Source: Acetobacteraceae bacterium
Lineage (GTDB): Bacteria > Pseudomonadota > Alphaproteobacteria > Acetobacterales > Acetobacteraceae
Length of the DNA stretch: 64,000 nucleotides
Direction: 5' to 3'
Assembly (NCBI GenBank): GCA_027482245.1
Contig: JAIXWG010000045.1
Span: forward strand, 110,754 to 174,753
In this document: in pieces, positions 44,247 through 52,619 of the stretch
How the letters are laid out: the number at the start of each line of letters is the position of its first letter
Position numbering within the stretch: the first letter of the stretch is position 1
Program-made: the position numbers and the translations under genes
The notes under the pieces: generated by a model
The model's database searches: none
What the model saw: only the letters and a program-made list of their open reading frames with translations
Told to the model about the DNA's origin: nothing

Positions 44247-45638
44247 ATGACCGTCTTCGACTATGTGACGGCGATGGACCATCCGGCGCTGCTGCGGGAC
44301 TTCCCCATCGGCGCCGACTATCCCGGCGCGCTGCGTGGCCTGTCGCGGGATGCGCTGCGGGCGCGGCAGGATGCGGATTTCCGGAAGCTGCTCGCCTTCG
44401 CCTGGAAGGTGCCCTTCTACCAGCGGCTCTGGGGCGCCAAGGGGATCGAGCCCGGCGACATCAAGGGCCTCGATGATCTGCCGAAGCTGCCTTCCTACGA
44501 CAAGTCGGACCTCATGGCCTCCGTCGCCGCCTATCCGCCGATCGGCGATTTCCACGGCCAGGACGCGCATTCGCCGGAACGCCGCCCGCAGATCATCATG
44601 CAGACGACCAGCGGCACGACCGGCACGCCGCAGCCGCTGCTCTTCGGCCCGAAGAGCCGCGAGGTGCAGAACCGCCTGCTGGCCCGCATGTACCTGCTGG
44701 CGGGCATGACGCGGGACGACGTCGTCCATTCCGTCTATGGCCACGGCATGATCAATGGCGGGCACTATGTGCGGGAGACGGTGACGCATTGGGTCGGCGC
44801 GCGGTTCCTTAGCGCCGGCACGGGGGTGGAGACACGCTCCGCCCAGCAGGTCTTCATCATGAAGCAGTTCGGCGCCACGGCCATCGTGGGCTTCGCCGAC
44901 TATATCAAGCGCCTGGCGGAAGTGGCGCGGGAGGAAGGGCTGGAACCCGGCCGCGACCTGCCCATCCGGCTGATCTGCGCGCATCTCGGCAGCGAGAGCC
45001 AGGCGAGCCTCTCCGCGGCCTGGGGCGGTGCGGCGGTCTATGACTGGTACGGCGTCGGCGATACCGGGATCATCGCGGGCGAGGGCCCGGACCGCACCGG
45101 CATGCATGTGATGGAGGATGCGCACGCGCTGGAGATCGCGGATCCCGATACGGGGCTGCCGGTGCCGGAGGGCACGCTCGGCGACATGGTCTGCACCTGC
45201 CTCTTCAAGGACGACATCTTCCCGATCATCCGCTTCAACACGCATGACGTGACGGAGGAGGTGCTGGGCGCCAATCCGCTCGGCATCCCCTTCCGCCGCA
45301 TCAAGGGCTTCCTCGGCCGCAGCGACAACATGGTGAAGCTGCGCGGCATCAACCTGTTCCCCACGGGGATCGGCGCGCTGCTGGTGGAGCAGTGCGAGGC
45401 CGCGACGGGCGACTTCATCTGCCGCGTCGGTCGCCATGACGGCCGCGATGCCATGGTGGTGCATCTGGAGGTGCGTGGCGATGCCGATGCCGCCCTGCAG
45501 TCGCGCCTTGAAGCGGCGCTCCGCACCCGCCTCGGCGTCGAGATCGGCGTTGCGCTCTGCGCGCCCGGTTCGCTGGCCGCGCTGACGCAGGTGGAAAGCC
45601 GGCAGAAGCCGATCCGCCTGATCGACGACCGCCGATGA
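44247..45638 (+). CDS. phenylacetate-CoA ligase-like AMP-binding protein
   Basis: 463-residue PaaK/CoF-synthetase-type acyl adenylate ligase. The ATP-binding loop is QTTSGTTGTPQP near residue 122, the aryl/adenylate region YGVGDTGII is near 265, and IKGFLGRSDNMVKLRG near 350 is the hinge preceding the C-terminal domain. It should form a CoA thioester from a free acid using ATP. It lies 14 bases after MmgE/PrpD and overlaps the amidase by four bases. Confidence 0.82.
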   Translation: MTVFDYVTAMDHPALLRDFPIGADYPGALRGLSRDALRARQDADFRKLLAFAWKVPFYQRLWGAKGIEPGDIKGLDDLPKLPSYDKSDLMASVAAYPPIGDFHGQDAHSPERRPQIIMQTTSGTTGTPQPLLFGPKSREVQNRLLARMYLLAGMTRDDVVHSVYGHGMINGGHYVRETVTHWVGARFLSAGTGVETRSAQQVFIMKQFGATAIVGFADYIKRLAEVAREEGLEPGRDLPIRLICAHLGSESQASLSAAWGGAAVYDWYGVGDTGIIAGEGPDRTGMHVMEDAHALEIADPDTGLPVPEGTLGDMVCTCLFKDDIFPIIRFNTHDVTEEVLGANPLGIPFRRIKGFLGRSDNMVKLRGINLFPTGIGALLVEQCEAATGDFICRVGRHDGRDAMVVHLEVRGDADAALQSRLEAALRTRLGVEIGVALCAPGSLAALTQVESRQKPIRLIDDRR

Positions 45639-46900
45639 CGCCGAGCGACATCCCCGCGCTACTCGCCCGCATCGAGGCCGAGGACGGCGCGATCGGCAGC
45701 TTCTGGCAGGTGGATCGTGACGGTGCGCTCGCCACCACGCCGACCGGCAAGGGCCCGCTCGCTGGCGTCGCCATCGGCATCAAGGACAATGTCGACGTCG
45801 CGGGGCTGCGCACCACCGCCGGCATCGCCGCCTTCCGGCATCGCGTGGCGGAGCGTGACGCGCCGCTCGTGCGGCGCCTGCGCGAAGCCGGGCTCGTCAT
45901 CCTCGGCAAGCTGGCGATGCATGAGGGTGCGCTCGGCGCCACCACCGATACGCCGGGCTTCGGCCGCTGCATGAACCCGCTGCGCCCGGGCTATACGCCG
46001 GGCGGATCCTCCGGCGGATCGGGCGCCGCCGTCGCGGCGGGCTTCGTGCCGCTGGCGGTCGGCACGGATACGATGGGCTCCGTGCGCCTGCCCGCGGCCT
46101 ATTGCGGCGTCTTCGGGCTGAAGCCGACCTCGGGCCTGGTCGGGCGCAGCGGCGTCGTGGCCCTCTCGCCCCGCCTCGACCATGTCGGCATGCTGGCCGC
46201 TACGATCGAGGGCGCGGCGCTGGGGCTGGAGGCGATGGCCGGCGACGATCCGGACGATCCCGACAGCCGCCCAACGCCGCCGGGCTGGCGCGCCCTGCCG
46301 ACGGCGCCGGCCGATCCGCGTGGCCTTCGCATCGGCCTGCCGGAGCCCGTGCTGGCCGCGCCCATGGAACCGGCCATCCGCGTGGCGTGGGAGCAGGCGC
46401 AGGCGCGGCTGCGGGAGGCTGGCGCCATCGTCACCGCCGTCCCCGTGCCGGGCTGGGACCTGACCGCCACGCGCCGCGCGGGCCTGCTGCTGATCGAGGC
46501 CGAGGCCGCGGCACTGCACCCCGCCCTGGTCGATGATCCCGCGGCCGCCACGCCCGGCTTCCGCGCAGCGCTGGCCTATGGCCGGGACGCCAAGGGCGTG
46601 CGCATCGCGCAGGCCCTGTTCCGCCTGGCGGAGGCGCGCGCCGGCGCGCTGCGGGCGCTCGACCACTGCGACCTGCTGCTGATGCCGACGGCGCCGCAGC
46701 GCGCCTTCCCGCATGGCACGCCGGCGCCGGTGGACCAGGCGGATTTCACCGCCATCGCCAATGTCGCGGGCCTGCCCGCCCTCGCCTTCCCCTGGCCCGC
46801 CGGGGATGGCGACCTGCCCTGCTCCCTGCAACTCATGGGCCCTGCCTATGCGGAGCAGGCGGTCTGCGCGCTGGCGGATTGGCTGATCAGGGCGCGGTGA
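45635..46900 (+). CDS. amidase signature family hydrolase
   Basis: 421-residue amidase. The Ser-cisSer-Lys triad is visible: Lys in GIKDNVDVAG near residue 50, Ser in PGGSSGGSGAAVA near 126, and the nucleophile in GTDTMGSVRLPA near 150. There is no signal peptide, so it acts in the cytoplasm on an amide, for example a dicarboxylic half-amide. ATG overlaps the ligase stop. Its 3' end overlaps the convergent crotonase gene by 14 bases. Confidence 0.88.
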   Translation: MTPSDIPALLARIEAEDGAIGSFWQVDRDGALATTPTGKGPLAGVAIGIKDNVDVAGLRTTAGIAAFRHRVAERDAPLVRRLREAGLVILGKLAMHEGALGATTDTPGFGRCMNPLRPGYTPGGSSGGSGAAVAAGFVPLAVGTDTMGSVRLPAAYCGVFGLKPTSGLVGRSGVVALSPRLDHVGMLAATIEGAALGLEAMAGDDPDDPDSRPTPPGWRALPTAPADPRGLRIGLPEPVLAAPMEPAIRVAWEQAQARLREAGAIVTAVPVPGWDLTATRRAGLLLIEAEAAALHPALVDDPAAATPGFRAALAYGRDAKGVRIAQALFRLAEARAGALRALDHCDLLLMPTAPQRAFPHGTPAPVDQADFTAIANVAGLPALAFPWPAGDGDLPCSLQLMGPAYAEQAVCALADWLIRAR

Positions 46901-47666
46901 AGCGCGCCGGCCGCTTCTCCAGGAAGGCGCGATAGCCTTCCTGGAAGTCGTCGCCGGCGAAGGGCTCTTCGAACAGCGCGGCGAGTGCCGGCGTCTCCGC
47001 CTCAGCGCCCGCGGCGATTGCATCCACCATCGCCTTCACGCCGCGCAGCGCCGGGCGTGACGTGGCGGCGATGGCGGCGAGGTAGCGCGCGGCCTCATCC
47101 TCGAATACCGTCGCCTCCCACAGCCGGTCCACGAGGCCGATCCGCGCCGCCTCCTCCGCCGCCACGGCGCGGGCGCTGAACAGCATCTCCTTCGCGCGGT
47201 TCGCCCCCACGGCCAGCACCAGGCGCCGCGTATCCGCATGGCTGTAGGTCAGGCCGAGCCGCACCGGCGTCACGGCGAAGCGCGCATCATCCGCGGCGAT
47301 TCGAAGGTCGCAGGCCAGGGCGATAGCAACGCCGCCACCGACACAGGCGCCGCGGATGCTGGCGATGGTCGGCTTGCCGCAGGCGGCGATGGCCTCGATG
47401 GCGTCGCGGATCAGGCGGTTGCTCTCCGCGATGGCGTCGGGCGATCCGTAGGCCTCGGCGAATTCGGCGATGTCGGCGCCGCCGCAGAAATGCCCGCCCG
47501 CGCCAGTGACCCGCAGCAGCGCGATCGCCGGGTCGGCGGCGGCATCGGCGACCAGGGCGGGCACGGCGGCCCACATGGCGCGCGACATCGCGTTGCGCCG
47601 CGCGGGGTTGGCGATCAGCAGCGTGGCGACAGCGCCGTCACGGCTCAGGAGGATCGGCGGGCTCAT
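46887..47666 (-). CDS. crotonase family protein lacking both hydratase glutamates
   Basis: 259-residue crotonase fold. The oxyanion-hole regions HFCGGADIAEF near residue 54 and GACVGGGVAIAL near 105 are normal, but the two Glu of enoyl-CoA hydratase are replaced: Ala in GGGVAIAL and Val in VTPVRLG. A different crotonase reaction, such as isomerisation or decarboxylation, is therefore likely. A good -10 (TAGAAT on the minus strand, 47673-47678) ends only 6 bases before the ATG, suggesting a leaderless mRNA. It is divergent from the second TRAP operon across operator site 6. Confidence 0.82.
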   Translation of the reverse strand: MSPPILLSRDGAVATLLIANPARRNAMSRAMWAAVPALVADAAADPAIALLRVTGAGGHFCGGADIAEFAEAYGSPDAIAESNRLIRDAIEAIAACGKPTIASIRGACVGGGVAIALACDLRIAADDARFAVTPVRLGLTYSHADTRRLVLAVGANRAKEMLFSARAVAAEEAARIGLVDRLWEATVFEDEAARYLAAIAATSRPALRGVKAMVDAIAAGAEAETPALAALFEEPFAGDDFQEGYRAFLEKRPARFTAP

Positions 47667-47672
47667 GGCGAA

Positions 47673-47722
47673 ATTCTAACCATCGTCGGGCGACTTGTCC
47701 GTACAAATTTCTTGTCCGATCC
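47673..47722. promoter_or_regulatory. divergent promoter with TTGTCCGTACAA operator plus half-site (site 6)
   Basis: TTGTCCGTACAA (47695-47706) differs by one base from the palindrome; a half-site TTGTCCG follows at 47712-47718, 17 bases after the first. On the minus strand the operator contains CGGACA as a possible -35, 17 bases before TAGAAT (47673-47678). The site lies between the crotonase gene and the TRAP binding-protein gene. Confidence 0.6.
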
Positions 47723-47774
47723 CGGATGCCATGCTTGGCTTCGTTCCCAGCAGGCAAAGGGCAGGGAGACTGGA

Positions 47775-48776
47775 ATGCTGCGACGCGACGTGATGAAGGC
47801 CGCGGGCGGGCTGGCGCCGGCGACTGGTGCTGCCGGCGCCGTGCAAGCGCAGGCGCCGACGCGCTGGGACATCTCCATCCCCTGGGGCCCGAACGAGTTC
47901 CACACCCTCAACGCGCAGCGCTTCGCGACCGAGGTCCGCAACGCCACCAACGGCGCGGTGCAGATGACGGTCCATGCCGGCGGCTCCCTCGGCGTCCGTG
48001 CGAATGAGACCGTCCGCGCGGTCGGTGACGGCGTGGTGCCGATGGCGGAGTTCACCGCCTTCCAGAATGTCGGCGACCTGCCGATCCTCGGCATCGAGAG
48101 CATCCCCTTCCTGATCAGTAACTATGACGAGTTGCAGACCATGCATTCCCTGGTGCGCCCGATCTGGGAGAGGGAGCTGGAGCGGCGCAACCAAACGGTG
48201 CTCTACATGTGCCCCTGGCCCACGCAGCTCTTCTACTTCAAGCGCCCCATCGCCACCGCGGCCGACCTCCGCGGCATCCGCATGCGCACCTATGACCGCG
48301 TGACGGCGGAGATGTGCACGCGGCTCGGCATGGTGCCGCAGCAGCTCACGAACCCGGACGTCGTGCCCGCCCTCGCCTCCGGCCGCATCGATGCGGTGAT
48401 GACCAGCGGCACCACCGCCGTGGCGCAGCGCTACTGGGAATTCCTCAAGCACGCCTACGTCACCAACCATCTCTGGGCCACCAACTTCATGGTGGTGAAC
48501 AACGATGCCTGGCGCCGCCTGCCGGCCGCGACGCGCACCACCATCGCCGATCTCGGCAAGCGGCTGGAGCCGGAGTTCTGGAACGTCTCCAAGGGCGAGC
48601 ACACGCTGCGCATGGGCGAGTTGCAGCAGCACGGCATGACGGTGGAGGACCCGCCGGCCGCGCTGCTGCAGGCCGTGCGCCAGGCGACGGCCACGATGGG
48701 CGATGACTTCGTGCGCGCCAACCCGGCCGCCGGACCCATCCTGCAGCAGTTCCGCCAACGCGTCGGCCGCGCCTGA
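47775..48776 (+). CDS. TRAP transporter substrate-binding protein (DctP family)
   Basis: 333-residue periplasmic binding protein. A Tat-like or twin-basic signal (LRRDVMKAAGG, ending VQAQ) precedes the domain. The conserved carboxylate-binding Arg region is TAADLRGIRMRT near residue 165. ATG 47775 follows GGGAGAC; the longer in-frame ORF upstream is antisense to the crotonase gene. Its DctQ and DctM partners lie at 49240-51065, separated by an opposite-strand gene. Confidence 0.86.
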   Translation: MLRRDVMKAAGGLAPATGAAGAVQAQAPTRWDISIPWGPNEFHTLNAQRFATEVRNATNGAVQMTVHAGGSLGVRANETVRAVGDGVVPMAEFTAFQNVGDLPILGIESIPFLISNYDELQTMHSLVRPIWERELERRNQTVLYMCPWPTQLFYFKRPIATAADLRGIRMRTYDRVTAEMCTRLGMVPQQLTNPDVVPALASGRIDAVMTSGTTAVAQRYWEFLKHAYVTNHLWATNFMVVNNDAWRRLPAATRTTIADLGKRLEPEFWNVSKGEHTLRMGELQQHGMTVEDPPAALLQAVRQATATMGDDFVRANPAAGPILQQFRQRVGRA

Positions 48777-48787
48777 CGGCAGGCGTG

Positions 48788-49162
48788 TCAGCCCTCCCCG
48801 GTTGCCGTGATGCGCTCGACATGGCGCATCACGGCGGCGCCGGCCCGTGCCCAGCATTGATGCCCGTGGATCAGGATGGCAATGCTCAGCGCCTCCATGA
48901 TCTGCCCGGGCGTCAGGCCCGCGCGCAGCCCGGCTTCGGCATGCGCGACGGCGCCTTCCACATGGCCGGCCGCGACGTCGAGCACGATGAAGACGAGTTC
49001 CTTGCTCGCCAGCGGAAGGTGCCCCTCCGGCGGCAGGCGATAGGCCGCTTCCCGCGCCATCAGATAGGCCGCGAAGGCGTCCGGCGCGTGGCGCTGCAGC
49101 AGCGCGACGCTGTCGGGCACGCCACCGATCGTCTGCCCGAAATGCTCTTCCGCGTCAGCCAT
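48788..49162 (-). CDS. carboxymuconolactone decarboxylase family protein without CxxC
   Basis: 124-residue AhpD/CMD-like helical protein. The conserved core is ELVFIVLDVAAGHVEGAVAH near residues 53-72, then AGLTPGQIMEAL. The redox CxxC of AhpD-type peroxidase partners is absent, so a decarboxylase or lactonase-like or non-redox role is more likely. It sits on the minus strand between the TRAP binding-protein gene and its permease genes, with no operator of its own visible. Confidence 0.75.
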   Translation of the reverse strand: MADAEEHFGQTIGGVPDSVALLQRHAPDAFAAYLMAREAAYRLPPEGHLPLASKELVFIVLDVAAGHVEGAVAHAEAGLRAGLTPGQIMEALSIAILIHGHQCWARAGAAVMRHVERITATGEG

Positions 49163-49239
49163 CGCCTGGCCTCCCCCACCGTGATGCCCGCCAGCCTAAC
49201 GCATCCCGGCCGTCCTTCCATCGCGCGAGGCTTCCCCGC

Positions 49240-49773
49240 ATGAAGCAGCTCACATCCCGCTTCCTCACCGCCGTGGATGCGGCCTGCGCGCTTGGCGCCG
49301 CGGCCGGCGCGGTCTGCGCCCTGGTGCTGGCCGCGCTGCTGATCGTGGAGGTCGTCTCCACCTCCTTCTTCGCATGGTCGCAGCCCTGGGCCGTGGAATA
49401 CTCGATCTATCTCCAGGCCGTCGTCATGTTCGGCGGCGCGGGATGGGCCCTGCGCAATGGCGGGCACATCCGCGTGCAGATGGGCCTGTCGGCCATGTCG
49501 CCGCTCGTCGTGCGCATCGTCGATGCCGCGGTCTCTGCCTTCTCGCTCGGCATCGTGGGCTTCACCGCCTGGGCGCTGACCGGCCAAGCCTGGCGGACCT
49601 TCGATCTCGGCAGCGTCAGCTACTACCCCATGCAGACGCCGGTCTGGATTCCCCAGGCCGCGCTGGCGCTGGCCTTCATCCTCTTCGCCCTCGCCCTGCT
49701 CGCGCGGCTCATCCGCCTCGGCCTCGGCGAGGATGCTGAAATCCCCAACACCGTCGGCGGCACCATCGAATGA
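49240..49773 (+). CDS. TRAP transporter small permease (DctQ family)
   Basis: 177-residue protein with four predicted membrane helices (about residues 15-42, 55-75, 90-112 and 130-152) and the DctQ-type WAVEYSIYLQAVVMFGGAGW region near 47-66. It overlaps the large permease gene by four bases. It probably serves the binding protein encoded at 47775. Confidence 0.84.
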   Translation: MKQLTSRFLTAVDAACALGAAAGAVCALVLAALLIVEVVSTSFFAWSQPWAVEYSIYLQAVVMFGGAGWALRNGGHIRVQMGLSAMSPLVVRIVDAAVSAFSLGIVGFTAWALTGQAWRTFDLGSVSYYPMQTPVWIPQAALALAFILFALALLARLIRLGLGEDAEIPNTVGGTIE

Positions 49774-51065
49774 CCATGACCCTCGGCGTCGTCCTGGCGC
49801 TCGTCATCGGATTCCTCGGCGCCGGCATCTGGGTCGGCCTCGCCATGCTGGCGGCCGGGATGATCTCGCTCGAGTTCTTCCGCGACATGCGGATGGACCG
49901 CTTCCTCGCCAGCGACATCTGGGCCAGCGCCACGGCGGAGGAGCTGGTGACGCTGCCGCTCTTCATCCTGATGGGCGAGATCCTGGTGCATACCCGCATC
50001 TCGGAGAGTCTGTTCAAGGGCCTGGCACCCTGGACGCGGCTGATCCCGGGGCAGCTGCTGCACGTCAACGTCATCGGCAGCACGATCTTCTCCGCCGTCT
50101 CCGGCTCCTCCGCCGCCGGCACCGCGACGGTGGGCCGCATCACGATGCCGGAACTGCTGTCGCGCGGCTATGACCGCGACATCTCGATGGGATCACTGGC
50201 GGGCGCCGGCACGCTCGGCTTCCTCATCCCGCCCTCCATCCCGATGATCGTCTACGCCGTGCTCGCGGATGTCTCCATCCTCGACCTCTTCATGGCGGGC
50301 ACCATTCCCGGCCTCATCCTGGCTGGTCTCTACATGGGCTGGATCGCGATCTGCGCGCTTCGTAACCCGTCGCTGGTCCCGGCGCGGGAGCCGCCGGCGA
50401 GCTGGGCGCAGCTGATGTCCTCACTGATGATGCTGGCGCCGGTGACGTCGCTGGTGCTGCTCGTCATCGGCTCCATGCTGTTCGGCTTCGCCTCCATCAC
50501 CGAAGCCGCGGCGGTCGGCGTGGTGGGCGCGCTGCTCATCGGGCTGCTGGAGCGGTCGCTGACGCCGCACAACCTCTGGATGTCGCTGCTCGCCACGGTG
50601 CGCACCTGCGCGATGATCGGCGTGATCCTGGTGGGCGCGCTGTTCCTCTCCAAGGTCGTGGCGCGGCTCGGCATCCCCGCCGATGTGGCGACCATCATCC
50701 AGGGCTGGGGCCTCAGCCCCTTCCTGCTGATCGTCGTGCTGATGCTGTTCTACCTGCTGCTCGGCACCATTCTCGATGGCCTCTCCACCATCGTGATGAC
50801 GCTGCCGGTCACGCTGCCCATCGTCGTGGCGGCGGGCTTCGATCCCGTCTGGTTCGGCGTCTTCCTGATCATCTCCGCGGAGCTGTCGCAGATCTCGCCG
50901 CCCGTCGGCTTCAACCTCTACATCATCCAGGCCCTGTCGAACGCGACGCAGTGGCAGGTGGCCCGCGCCGCCCTGCCCTTCTGCCTCATCATGCTGGGCC
51001 TGACGGCGCTGATCACGGTCTTCCCGGAGATCGTGATGTGGCTCCCCTACCAGATGCGCCAGTGA
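49770..51065 (+). CDS. TRAP transporter large permease (DctM family)
   Basis: 431-residue multi-helix permease. DctM motifs are GSSAAGTATVGRITMPEL near residue 112 and GFLIPPSIPMIVYA near 150. Its stop overlaps the GTG of the next transporter gene (GTGA), so the two are translationally coupled. Confidence 0.9.
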   Translation: MTMTLGVVLALVIGFLGAGIWVGLAMLAAGMISLEFFRDMRMDRFLASDIWASATAEELVTLPLFILMGEILVHTRISESLFKGLAPWTRLIPGQLLHVNVIGSTIFSAVSGSSAAGTATVGRITMPELLSRGYDRDISMGSLAGAGTLGFLIPPSIPMIVYAVLADVSILDLFMAGTIPGLILAGLYMGWIAICALRNPSLVPAREPPASWAQLMSSLMMLAPVTSLVLLVIGSMLFGFASITEAAAVGVVGALLIGLLERSLTPHNLWMSLLATVRTCAMIGVILVGALFLSKVVARLGIPADVATIIQGWGLSPFLLIVVLMLFYLLLGTILDGLSTIVMTLPVTLPIVVAAGFDPVWFGVFLIISAELSQISPPVGFNLYIIQALSNATQWQVARAALPFCLIMLGLTALITVFPEIVMWLPYQMRQ

Positions 51066-51997
51066 TCGCATCGGCGGGCGGCCTCATCCGCCGCCATGGC
51101 CTGCCGCTCATTGCGGCCGGGGCCTTCATCGGCATCGCGCTGCCGGACCTGGCGAGTGCGATGCGGCCCTGGCTGGTCCTGCTGTCCATCGGCACGATGA
51201 TGGTGGCGCTGCTGCGGATCGAGCCCGCGGATTTCGGCGCGGTGCTGCGGCGCCCGCTGCTGGCGATCCTCATCCTGGCCTGGGTCACGGTCATCGTCCC
51301 CGTGATGGTGTGGCTGGCGCTGCGGCCTTTCCTGGCCGCCGACTCGCCCTTCCTGGCGGCGGCGGTGCTGATCGCGGCGACGCCCTCCGTCATGTCGGCC
51401 TCCGCCTTCGCCATCCTGCTCGGTGCCGATGGCGCGTTGCTGACGGTGGTGGGCATTCCCTCCAACGCGCTCGCGCCGGCCTGGCTGCCCATGGCGGCGT
51501 CGCTGATGGGGGTTGGCGCGCAGGTTGATCCGCTGGCCATGGCGCAGAGGCTCGCGCTGCTGGTCGGCGGCAGCTTCGCGGGCGCGATCCTCGCCGTGCG
51601 TGTCTTCGGCCGCCCCGCCATTCGCCGGGCCGCGCCGGGGCTGGATTCGGCGGTAGTGCTGCTGATCACCGTCTCCGCCATTCCCTGCATGGATGGCGTC
51701 GGCCCTGCCCTGATGGCGCGGCCCGTCACCTTCGCGGGCATGCTGGCCTTCGCGCTCGGCCTCAACATGGTCCTGCAGGTGATCGGCTACCTCGTCTTCC
51801 AGCGCGCCGCGGTCGCCGCCGCGCTCTCCGCCGCCCTCGTCACGGGGTCGCGCAACAACGTGCTGCTGCTGGCCGCCATCGGCGCGCCCGGGGATGGCGA
51901 CCTCAGCCTCATCATCTCCGCCGCACAGCTCACGCTCTTCATCATGCCGAGCCTGGTGGCGCCCAGCTATCGCGCCATCGCGCGGCGCCGAGGTTGA
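51062..51997 (+). CDS. bile acid:Na+ symporter (BASS)-like membrane protein
   Basis: 311-residue protein with about ten hydrophobic segments and the BASS/SBF-like pattern: FIGIALPDLA near residue 22, AATPSVMSASAFAILLGAD near 106-124, and TGSRNNVLLLAA near 264. GTG 51062 overlaps the DctM stop; longer in-frame sequence is within DctM. Members transport bile acids, pantoate or other organic anions with Na+. It may export or import a related acid. Confidence 0.72.
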   Translation: MIASAGGLIRRHGLPLIAAGAFIGIALPDLASAMRPWLVLLSIGTMMVALLRIEPADFGAVLRRPLLAILILAWVTVIVPVMVWLALRPFLAADSPFLAAAVLIAATPSVMSASAFAILLGADGALLTVVGIPSNALAPAWLPMAASLMGVGAQVDPLAMAQRLALLVGGSFAGAILAVRVFGRPAIRRAAPGLDSAVVLLITVSAIPCMDGVGPALMARPVTFAGMLAFALGLNMVLQVIGYLVFQRAAVAAALSAALVTGSRNNVLLLAAIGAPGDGDLSLIISAAQLTLFIMPSLVAPSYRAIARRRG

Positions 51998-52021
51998 ACC
52001 GGCCCGGGGCCTGGGTTAGTC

Positions 52022-52037
52022 ATTTGTCCGGACAAAT
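52022..52037 (+). promoter_or_regulatory. ATTTGTCCGGACAAAT operator (site 7)
   Basis: A 16-base perfect palindrome with core TTGTCCGGACAA at 52024-52035. TTGAAC (51994-51999) and AGTCAT (52018-52023) can serve as a weak -35 and -10 with an 18-base spacer, placing the operator at the transcription start. The MaoC-type ATG is 27 bases from the core start, with CAGGAGA between. Confidence 0.7.
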
Positions 52038-52050
52038 CAGGAGACGCCGC

Positions 52051-52569
52051 ATGGTCCAGACCCACACCGAAGTGGCGCCCCAGCGCTTCCGCGAAAGCTT
52101 CGGCCGCTACTTCGAGGATTTCCAGGTCGGCGACATCTACGAACACCGCCCGAACCGGACCATCACGGAGACGGAGAACACCTGGTTCACGCTGCTGACG
52201 ATGAACCAGCACCCCATGCATTTCGACGCCGAATACGCCAAGCATTCCGAATTCGGCCGCTGCATCATCTGCTCCCCCTTCACCGTCGCCCTGCTGGTGG
52301 GGATGAGCGTCAGCGACGTCAGCCAGAAGGCCATCGCCAACCTCGGCTGGAAGGAGATCAAGCTGACTTTCCCGCTGTTTGCCGGCGACACGCTCTCCGG
52401 GGAGAGCGAGGTGCTGGACAAGCGCGAATCGAAGTCCCGCCCCAATGCCGGGATCGTTGCCGTCCGTACCCGCGGCTACAACCAGGACCGGAAGATGGTC
52501 TGCGAGTTCGACCGCATGATGCTGATCGCCAAGCGCGGCTTCGATGTGGAGCAGAAGGCGGGCTACTGA
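52051..52569 (+). CDS. MaoC family dehydratase
   Basis: 172-residue hot-dog-fold hydratase. The active-site stretch reads MNQHPMHFDAEYA near residue 50, an N-x-H-P-x-H variant of the usual D-x-N-P-x-H, seen in the mesaconyl-CoA/methylmalyl-CoA hydratase-like branch as far as I recall. It should hydrate a branched or dicarboxyl enoyl-CoA. The start at ATG 52051 is fixed by CAGGAGA; the longer ORF would run through the operator. It is a single-gene unit behind site 7, followed by a hairpin. Confidence 0.83.
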   Translation: MVQTHTEVAPQRFRESFGRYFEDFQVGDIYEHRPNRTITETENTWFTLLTMNQHPMHFDAEYAKHSEFGRCIICSPFTVALLVGMSVSDVSQKAIANLGWKEIKLTFPLFAGDTLSGESEVLDKRESKSRPNAGIVAVRTRGYNQDRKMVCEFDRMMLIAKRGFDVEQKAGY

Positions 52570-52575
52570 GGGACC

Positions 52576-52598
52576 GGGCGGGCCCACCGGCCCGTCCC
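52576..52598 (+). terminator. stem-loop after MaoC gene
   Basis: GGGCGGGCC (52576-52584) pairs with GGCCCGTCCC (52589-52598) leaving one bulged T and a CACC loop, 6 bases after the MaoC stop. There is no T run. It separates the catabolic region from parE. Confidence 0.5.
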
Positions 52599-52619
52599 AT
52601 CTCGACTCCGGGGAGTTGG

